Under the pieces are notes generated by a model that did no database searches, was not told the DNA's origin, and worked only from the letters and a program-made list of their open reading frames with translations. A stretch of 64,000 bases of DNA, from NCBI GenBank assembly GCA_934661375.1, contig CAKUJH010000008.1, positions 1 through 64,000 of the forward strand. Direction: 5' to 3'. Positions 58,439-64,000 of the stretch are shown in pieces; position 1 is the first letter of the stretch; every line of letters starts with the position of its first letter. The stretch is from an uncultured Victivallales bacterium. GTDB taxonomy: Bacteria; Verrucomicrobiota; Lentisphaeria; Victivallales; UBA1829. A program made the position numbers and the translations under genes.

Positions 58439-59068
58439 TCATTGAGGCGGAGCCGCAGTTCCGGCGCCGCCGTCCATGTTCAGCAAATATTCGCGCAGAA
58501 GCTCGCGCCCCCGTGAGATCCGGGATTTCACCGTCCCGATCTTGCAGTCCAGCACGGAGGCGATCTGTTCATACGGCATATCCTTGACATGCCGCAGGAC
58601 CATTGCTTCCCGCAGTGCTTCGGGCAGGGCGTTGATTCCTTTCAGGACATTGCCCTGCGTCTCCACTTTTTCCAGCAGATGATCGGGAGAATACGATGAA
58701 TCCGGCAGTTCAACTTCGCCGGGCAGTTCATCGCCGTCCGGTGAATCGGGCTGCTCCGACAGACTCACTGTGATTCCTTCCCCTCTGCGCCGATTCCAAT
58801 GAAACTTGTTTCTTGCCAGATTCATGGTTATGCGGTGCATCCAGGTTTCAAAACTGGAATCTCCGCGGAAGTTGTCCAAAGCATTGTAGGCGCGCACAAA
58901 CGCGTCCTGCACGACTTCTTCCGCGTCATGATGGTTGCCGAGCAGTCCGTAAGCAAAGCGATAAAGTTTCTGGGTGTACGCCTTTACCAGTTCATCGAAC
59001 CGTTCACGGCTTCCGCCCTTGAAATCATCTATCAACCTTTCTTCATAACTTCTGGTTTCTCCATTCAT
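58439..59068 (-). CDS. ECF-type RNA polymerase sigma factor
   Basis: This 209-residue sigma factor has region 2 (about 15-80, YRFAYGLLGNHHDAEEVVQD) and region 4 (about 140-195, LPEALREAMVLRHVKDMPYE with a helix-turn-helix). It is RpoE-like in layout. The start at 59068 is chosen for the family N-terminus (MNGETRSYEERL) with GGTGAG upstream; a start at 59092 or 59176 is possible. It is paired with the ZAS anti-sigma gene. The environmental signal is unknown. Confidence 0.88.
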   Translation of the reverse strand: MNGETRSYEERLIDDFKGGSRERFDELVKAYTQKLYRFAYGLLGNHHDAEEVVQDAFVRAYNALDNFRGDSSFETWMHRITMNLARNKFHWNRRRGEGITVSLSEQPDSPDGDELPGEVELPDSSYSPDHLLEKVETQGNVLKGINALPEALREAMVLRHVKDMPYEQIASVLDCKIGTVKSRISRGRELLREYLLNMDGGAGTAAPPQ

Positions 59069-59349
59069 AACTCTCACCGTTTCCTTTGACATGTTTCTCT
59101 GCAGAATGTTCCCTGAAAAACACGTCTTTTGTCTGGACAGTCCAGTTTTTTCCCGAAAAAACCGGTTTCTCCCCAAAACCAGCCAAAAACTGCACTTCCA
59201 GACTTGAAATTTACAGCATCTTTTTCATTTTGCAAATCGGATTCTGCCCGCGGCAGACGGATGTCCGCACAGATGTTTGCATGTTTTCTGCGCCGGATGC
59301 GGATGAAAAATTTTTGAATTTTTTTGGATTTGGCAGATGCTGCCGGTTG
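59069..59349. other. 281-bp gap upstream of the sigma gene
   Basis: No gene is supported. A hairpin CCAGTTTTTTC/GAAAAAACCGG (59141-59164) with one mismatch, and a CTGGAC-A-GTCCAG palindrome just before it, could form a leader structure on the sigma mRNA. TTGCAA near 59232 with TGTAAAT near 59212 on the minus strand is a weak promoter candidate. Confidence 0.4.
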
Positions 59350-60408
59350 TCAATGCAGTTCGGAACACTCTGCAATGCTGGTGCGGTCAATGAGTTCCGG
59401 TTCCAGTATTTCCGGTTCCGGGGCGGCACCTGTCCGGAAATAACAATCCAGCAGAGACAGTGCGGCATGAGCCAGTTCATCTACCGGCTGCCGGATGGTG
59501 GTCAGCCCTTCCGCCGCGGCTTCCGGCCAGGAAATGTTGTCATACCCGATGACCGACAGCTGTTCCGGAATTTTCAGGTTCATTTCGCGGCAGACCTGCC
59601 ACAGCTGCTGGGCGCGCCAGTCGCGCGAGGCAAAAAACGCCGTGGGGCGTCCCGGCTGACTCAGCAGTTCGCGCAGACGCTGACAGGATTGCCGGTCCGG
59701 TTCCTTCATCTCGATGATGTGTTCCGGCGCAAGGGTGATTTCCTCTTCCGCGAGCGCTCCGCGGAATCCCGCCAGCATTTCTTTATAAATGAATTCCGTA
59801 CCCGGACCGCTGAGCAGTCCGATTCGGCGGTGTCCCGCTTTCAGCAGACGGAGTCCCGCCAGACGCCCGGCAGTCCGGAAATCCGCGCGGCAGTGAACAT
59901 GTTTCTCCGGCGTTTCGGCATTGACCACCACTGCCGGGATGCCCGCCTGTTTCAGCCGTTCGAATCCGGCGGAGGACTCGATGGAGATGATTCCCTGAAT
60001 TCCGCCGTTCCGGCAGCGGTCAGTCAGATCTCCGCGGTCTTCGCCGGGAAACGGGGCAAAGGACAGCACGACTTCAACAAAGCGTTCCGATGCCGCCAGA
60101 CACAACGCGGAAAGCAGTCCCATCAGTTCATAGGTATCGCGGCGGAGAGTGGCGGAACAGCGGATCATGATGCGTTCGAGCCGCTGCGGTTTTACTCCCG
60201 GCGTGATGCAGACGCCGCGGCCGGGAATCCGGGAAAGCAGTCCGGACTGCTGAAGACGCAGAAGCGCGGCGCGTATGGTGCCGCGTCCGACGTGCAGGTC
60301 TTCCGCCAGCTGACGCTCGGAAGGCAGAACCGCCAAATGGTCGTAACGTCCTGCCATAATATAGTCTCTGAGCTGTTCTTCAATTCTGGTGTTGGGCAGT
60401 CTTGCCAT
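59350..60408 (-). CDS. GntR-LacI hybrid transcriptional regulator
   Basis: This 352-residue protein joins a GntR-type winged HTH (about 1-70, LPSERQLAEDLHVGRGTIRAAL) to a LacI/PBP1-type sugar-sensing domain (about 75-345; FFASRDWRAQQLWQVC, SVIGYDNISWPEAAAEGLTT). This architecture (AraR-like) senses a carbohydrate. AAAGGA lies 6 bases before the ATG at 60408. It is divergent from the DegT-amidohydrolase-Gfo operon across 189 bp and probably represses it. Confidence 0.9.
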   Translation of the reverse strand: MARLPNTRIEEQLRDYIMAGRYDHLAVLPSERQLAEDLHVGRGTIRAALLRLQQSGLLSRIPGRGVCITPGVKPQRLERIMIRCSATLRRDTYELMGLLSALCLAASERFVEVVLSFAPFPGEDRGDLTDRCRNGGIQGIISIESSAGFERLKQAGIPAVVVNAETPEKHVHCRADFRTAGRLAGLRLLKAGHRRIGLLSGPGTEFIYKEMLAGFRGALAEEEITLAPEHIIEMKEPDRQSCQRLRELLSQPGRPTAFFASRDWRAQQLWQVCREMNLKIPEQLSVIGYDNISWPEAAAEGLTTIRQPVDELAHAALSLLDCYFRTGAAPEPEILEPELIDRTSIAECSELH

Positions 60409-60432
60409 AATCATCCTTTGTTTTTCACTGAT

Positions 60433-60460
60433 AATATACCATAGGCATACATTATTGCAA
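60433..60460 (-). promoter_or_regulatory. promoter of the GntR-LacI gene
   Basis: On the minus strand TTGCAA (60460-60455), 16 bp and TATATT (60438-60433) lie 25 bp before the ATG. Confidence 0.6.
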
Positions 60461-60514
60461 TTCGGCCTGCCGGTGAAAATCCGTAATATTTTTGAAAAAT
60501 TTTTGTTCCGGGCA

Positions 60515-60543
60515 TTGACAAAACGGCAATTTTGGATTATAAT
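60515..60543 (+). promoter_or_regulatory. consensus sigma70 promoter of the DegT operon
   Basis: TTGACA (60515-60520), exactly 17 bp and TATAAT (60538-60543) match the consensus fully. Just downstream lies GGGC-GATAACA-GCCC (60555-60569), a possible operator. Such a strong promoter implies control by the divergent repressor. Confidence 0.85.
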
Positions 60544-60597
60544 TAAAACCCAACGGGCGATAACAGCCCAATGGATAATAAAGAAGGAGATGCAAAC

Positions 60598-61914
60598 ATG
60601 GTGAACGAACTTGCGCTGAAAGGCGGTCCCAAAGCAATTGAATGCGAAAATGAAAAACTTTTTCATTGGCCGATCGTGACGGAGGAAGATTTTCAGGCGG
60701 TGAATGCGGTTATTGCCGACGGCGGACGCCCCAGTGCGACGGACATCACCATGGAATTTGAAAAGGAATGGGCGGCGTACAACGGCGTCAAGTATGCGCT
60801 CGGCACCTGCAACGGAACCGCCGCACTGGCTGCCGGAATGTGGGCGATCGGCGTCGGGGCAGGGGATGAAGTCATTGCTCCGAGCATCACCTACTGGGCA
60901 ACCTGTGCCTGTGCCGTGCAGCTGGGTGCAAGTGTCCGTTTCGCGGAAGTCGACCCCGATACGCTCTGCATTGATCCCGCGGACGCGGAACGCAAAATCA
61001 CGCCGCGCACCCGTGCCATTGTTGTGGTCAACTACGGCGGATATCCGGCGGACTGGGACGCCCTGCTGGCGATTGCAAAGAAACATGATCTGAAGATTCT
61101 CGAAGACAACTCCCACGGACACGGTTCCATGTACAAGGGGCGCATGTGCGGTTCGTTCGGCGATGTTTCCGGCGCGAGCATGATGGCGTGCAAGGCGTTC
61201 GCCATCGGAGAAGCCGGAATGATCACCACCAATGACCTTGACCTGTATAAACGCTGCATTGCCTACGGGCATTACGAGCGCACCTTCGCCAGCAAGTACA
61301 GCCGGAATTCCATCCCGATGGATCTGCCGGAACTCAAACCGTATGTCGGCATTCCGATCGGCGGATGCAAACACCGCATGAATCAGATGTGTTCCGCCAT
61401 GGGACGCGTCCAGCTCCGCCATTATCCGGAGCGGATTCAGGAAATCGACCGCGCCATGACCTACTTCTCCGACCGTCTGGACGAACTGCCGGGTCTGCGC
61501 GTGGTGCGCCCGCCGAAAGGTTCCGGCATGACCAAGGGCGGCTGGTATCTGCCGATCTGCCATTACGACAGTTCCAGGCTCGGCGGTCTCAAGGTCCGGA
61601 AATTCACCGATGCCCTGAAAGCCGAAGGCGTGCAGTGCAATCCCGGCGCGAATCCGCCGATTCACGGTCTCGCGTATTTCCACGATCTGGATTTCTTCCA
61701 CCTGGGCAAACCCGCAGTCGAAGCCTTCGGACAGCCCCGAATTGACACCAATACCGACGCCGATCTGCCGGTCACCATGGCGGTTGCGGAAAAGAATTTC
61801 ATTCTTCCGTGGTTCAAACACTTTGACATTCCGGCGATCGACTGCTACATTAATGCGTTCAGAAAGGTAATCGCCCACGCGGAAGAACTGGTGCAGGAAC
61901 AGGAAAACGCCTGA
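60598..61914 (+). CDS. DegT/DnrJ/EryC1/StrS-family PLP aminotransferase
   Basis: This 438-residue PLP enzyme has GTCNGTAAL (cofactor phosphate), EDNSHGHGS (Asp contact to the pyridine nitrogen) and the Schiff-base lysine K199 in MACKAFAIGEAGM. Family members aminate keto-sugars or dehydrate them. It lacks a nucleotide-sugar biosynthesis context; its neighbours are an amidohydrolase and a dehydrogenase, so a catabolic or keto-inositol-type substrate is possible. AAGGAG precedes the ATG. Confidence 0.88.
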   Translation: MVNELALKGGPKAIECENEKLFHWPIVTEEDFQAVNAVIADGGRPSATDITMEFEKEWAAYNGVKYALGTCNGTAALAAGMWAIGVGAGDEVIAPSITYWATCACAVQLGASVRFAEVDPDTLCIDPADAERKITPRTRAIVVVNYGGYPADWDALLAIAKKHDLKILEDNSHGHGSMYKGRMCGSFGDVSGASMMACKAFAIGEAGMITTNDLDLYKRCIAYGHYERTFASKYSRNSIPMDLPELKPYVGIPIGGCKHRMNQMCSAMGRVQLRHYPERIQEIDRAMTYFSDRLDELPGLRVVRPPKGSGMTKGGWYLPICHYDSSRLGGLKVRKFTDALKAEGVQCNPGANPPIHGLAYFHDLDFFHLGKPAVEAFGQPRIDTNTDADLPVTMAVAEKNFILPWFKHFDIPAIDCYINAFRKVIAHAEELVQEQENA

Positions 61915-61931
61915 TCCGGAAGGAGGAACCC

Positions 61932-62813
61932 ATGAAAATCATTGATGCTCACAATCATCCCGACTGGCACGGCCACGACTTGAAGAAGAGTCTGGAAAAC
62001 ATGGACCGTTTCGGCATTGAGAAAACCTGGCTGCTGAGCTGGGAAGGACCCGCCGATAATTATTCACACAGTTACAATCAGGTGCTGCCCGGCGGACTGC
62101 TGGGCGTTGCCGGCGACCGCGACCCGGTTCCGTTTGTCCGCTGTCTTTCCTACAAGGAACGCGCCCCGGAACGCTTCATTCTCGGCTATTGTCCCGATCC
62201 GCGGCATCCCGACGCCTGCCGCAACCTGATCGCGGCGCATGACATCTACGGCGCGCAGGTCTGCGGCGAATTCAAAGTCCGCATGATGTATGACAACCCC
62301 GACGCCCTGATGCTTTGCCAGGTGGCGGGAGAACTCAAAATGCCGGTAACTTTCCATTTGCAATATGATCCCCGGAAACGCTGGGACGACCCGCGCGAAG
62401 AATGGTACGGCGGCACGATAGATACTGTCGAGCGGATGCTCCAGGCGTGTCCCGGCACCGTTTTCCTGGGTCATGCCCCCGGATTCTGGATCCACATTTC
62501 CGGCGATGACCTTTACCGCACGAAAGATTATCCGGCTTTGACCGATCCCGTGCTGCCGGGCGGCAGAATACCTGAACTGCTGCGGAAATATCCCAATCTG
62601 TATTGCGACATTTCCTCGGGTTCCGGACGCTATGCGCTCAGCCGGGATCTGGATTTCACCCGGAAATTCCTGATCGAATTCCATGACCGCGTGCTTTACG
62701 CCCGTGATTTTTTCGACAACAAACACCAGGAGCTGCTCAATTCACTCGGTCTGCCGGAAAATGTCCTGGAAGACATCTATTTCCGGAATGCGGAAAGGCT
62801 GCTGGCGCAATGA
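61932..62813 (+). CDS. amidohydrolase-family metal-dependent hydrolase
   Basis: This 293-residue TIM-barrel protein of the amidohydrolase-2 type has the metal motif IIDAHNH, a barrel histidine in PVTFHLQYD, GHAPGFW and a late aspartate in LYARDFFDN. Family members hydrolyse lactones or decarboxylate acids. GGAGG lies just before the ATG. The stop overlaps the start of the next gene by four bases (ATGA). Confidence 0.88.
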   Translation: MKIIDAHNHPDWHGHDLKKSLENMDRFGIEKTWLLSWEGPADNYSHSYNQVLPGGLLGVAGDRDPVPFVRCLSYKERAPERFILGYCPDPRHPDACRNLIAAHDIYGAQVCGEFKVRMMYDNPDALMLCQVAGELKMPVTFHLQYDPRKRWDDPREEWYGGTIDTVERMLQACPGTVFLGHAPGFWIHISGDDLYRTKDYPALTDPVLPGGRIPELLRKYPNLYCDISSGSGRYALSRDLDFTRKFLIEFHDRVLYARDFFDNKHQELLNSLGLPENVLEDIYFRNAERLLAQ

Positions 62814-63838
62814 GCGGCGGAAAAGTCAGATATGCCGTCATCGGGACCGGCGGCATTGCGGAAACCCATGCGGCGGCTCTGCGGCAGGTCGAACGCGCGG
62901 AACTGTTCATGGTTTATGACCGTGATACGGCGAAAGCGGAAGATTTCGCCCGCCGGCACGGCTGCCGCGCCGCCCGGTCGCCGGAAGAAATCGCCGAATC
63001 CGGAGCGGATGCCGTTTCCATTGCCACGCCGAGCGGAACCCATGCCGCGGTCGCGGTTCCCATGGCGAAGGCGGGAAAACATGTTTTCTGCGAAAAACCG
63101 CTGGATGTAACCAGTGAAAAAGCGGAACAGATCATCCAGGCCTGCCGGGAAAAACATGTCCTTCTGACGGCGGTTCTCCCGCTGCGTTTCTGCGATACCG
63201 TGCGCTGGACCAAACACTGCGCCGACCTGGGGTGTCTCGGCTCGCCGGTGCTGACTTCCGCATCCATGCGCTGGTTCCGGGCGCCGGAATATTATGCGGA
63301 TTCCTGGCGCGGTTCCCGCTCCATGGACGGCGGAGTCCTGATGAATCAGGGGATCCACTTCGCCGACCTGCTGCTGTATTTCAACGGCGATGCGGCGGAA
63401 GTTTCGGCTTTCTCCGTCAGACGGATGCACTTGCAGCTGGAAGTCGACGACACCGTTTGCGCGTCCATCCGGTTCCGCAACGGTTCTCTGGGGCTTTTTG
63501 AGGTCAGCACCGCCTGCGCTCCGGGAAATCCGAAACGGTTTGAATTTTCCGGAACGGAAGGTTCCATTGTGATGGAAGATGACCGGATCGTCCGCACCCG
63601 GTTCAGGGAAGAACCGCTCCGGGCGGGAACTCCGCCGGAAAGCAGCGGTTCGGCGCAGGATTCGGCGTCTCCTCTGCTCTCGGACTGCGAACTGCACCGC
63701 CGCCAGTTTGCGAACTTCACGGCGGCAGTTCTGGACGGCGTTCCGCTGGAAGTTCCCGGCGAAGAAGGTCTTGCCGCCATCCGGCTGATCGAAGCCATTA
63801 CCCGCTCCGCCGCATCCGGCGAACGGGTGTTTCTGTAA
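62810..63838 (+). CDS. Gfo/Idh/MocA-family oxidoreductase
   Basis: This 342-residue protein has a Rossmann fold (YAVIGTGGIAETHA), FCEKPLDVTSEKA and the substrate-domain histidine in LMNQGIHFADLLLYF. It is the third gene of the operon and is translationally coupled to the amidohydrolase. Together the three could oxidise, aminate and ring-open a sugar derivative, but the order of steps is not known. A long hairpin terminator follows. Confidence 0.88.
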   Translation: MSGGKVRYAVIGTGGIAETHAAALRQVERAELFMVYDRDTAKAEDFARRHGCRAARSPEEIAESGADAVSIATPSGTHAAVAVPMAKAGKHVFCEKPLDVTSEKAEQIIQACREKHVLLTAVLPLRFCDTVRWTKHCADLGCLGSPVLTSASMRWFRAPEYYADSWRGSRSMDGGVLMNQGIHFADLLLYFNGDAAEVSAFSVRRMHLQLEVDDTVCASIRFRNGSLGLFEVSTACAPGNPKRFEFSGTEGSIVMEDDRIVRTRFREEPLRAGTPPESSGSAQDSASPLLSDCELHRRQFANFTAAVLDGVPLEVPGEEGLAAIRLIEAITRSAASGERVFL

Positions 63839-63849
63839 CCTCTTCTTTT

Positions 63850-63892
63850 CTGTGAACGGTGAACTTTTTTTTGCCGTTCACAGATCTTTTTG
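63850..63892 (+). terminator. Rho-independent terminator
   Basis: CTGTGAACGG (63850-63859) pairs perfectly with CCGTTCACAG (63874-63883), followed by ATCTTTTTG. The loop itself contains a T run. Confidence 0.8.
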
Positions 63893-63950
63893 CCAAATCA
63901 TTTGTCCTATGTAATGAAGAAAATTCCGGTTTTCAGATTAACATAAACTG

Positions 63951-63978
63951 TTGACAATAACGGAAAAATGCTTATAAT
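63951..63978 (+). promoter_or_regulatory. promoter of a gene beyond the window
   Basis: TTGACA (63951-63956), 16 bp and TATAAT (63973-63978) form a near-consensus promoter pointing out of the right end. The gene it serves is outside the window. Confidence 0.75.
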
Positions 63979-64000
63979 ATAGCAACAGAGGTCGTTTTCA

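Noticed and set aside
59069..59349. Longer N-terminal extension of the sigma factor (start at 59176)
   Set aside because: The extra residues are basic and repetitive, derived from the hairpin region, and have no counterpart in ECF sigma factors.

Overview
The window looks like a chromosomal segment of a Gram-negative, carbohydrate-degrading bacterium of the Planctomycetota-Verrucomicrobiota-Chlamydiota superphylum, most likely Lentisphaerota (Victivallis-like). This rests on type II-type pseudopilins with the FTLIELLVVIAIIAIL signature encoded beside polysaccharide enzymes, two DUF4838-type secreted proteins, several Gfo/Idh/MocA oxidoreductases, an LpxB (hence lipid A) and a GntR-LacI hybrid regulator. 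The taxonomic call is inference. No rRNA, tRNA, CRISPR array, complete insertion sequence or prophage was seen.

Layout. 1-960: promoter, two small unknown genes and a terminator, after a 20-bp tandem repeat at the window edge. 1035-9680: an IclR-headed plus-strand operon with an enolase-superfamily sugar-acid dehydratase, a GH13-like enzyme, an RraA-like aldolase, a GH10 xylanase without signal peptide, an unassigned TIM-barrel hydrolase and an SDR dehydrogenase. Together they suggest intracellular breakdown of an imported oligosaccharide. 9690-16734: a minus-strand envelope operon, ffh - lpxB - AlgX-like lipoprotein - a MurC-IspD fusion. 16849-19487: ilvD and a DusC-like gene.

19564-30798 is the most unusual region. 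Two minus-strand operons and a LacI-family regulator carry three copies of the same 15-bp operator (GTTTATCGTTAACCT), each placed just downstream of a recognisable promoter. They encode two secreted DUF4838 proteins, a small secreted beta-rich protein, two pseudopilins and a cytoplasmic glycoside-hydrolase-like protein. One pseudopilin is split by an apparent inversion of about 140 bp: its start codon, ribosome binding site and first 26 codons lie on the opposite strand. The hydrolase is read through a canonical A_AAA_AAG slippery heptamer, where the frame shifts by -1. About 100 bp of promoter/operator DNA is duplicated between the regulator and the split pilin.

30900-38660: rlmI, uxaC, nagB, a PflX-type radical SAM protein, a one-domain EamA protein, a secreted unknown, a Gfo/Idh/MocA gene and a SemiSWEET-like protein. 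38897-45033: topA (with three C-terminal repeats in place of zinc ribbons), a family B DNA polymerase and murD, which converges on the polymerase with no intergenic base. 45251-51634: a small secreted protein, an SGNH esterase, a histidine phosphatase, an AraC regulator divergent from an oxidoreductase, and a large lipoprotein of unknown function. 51647-55683: the start of the dcw cluster (mraZ, rsmH, ftsL-like, ftsI) behind a MraZ operator of four 10-bp repeats. 55868-59068: a shortened uvrC and an ECF sigma/anti-sigma pair. 59350-63838: a GntR-LacI hybrid regulator divergent from a DegT aminotransferase - amidohydrolase - Gfo/Idh/MocA operon.
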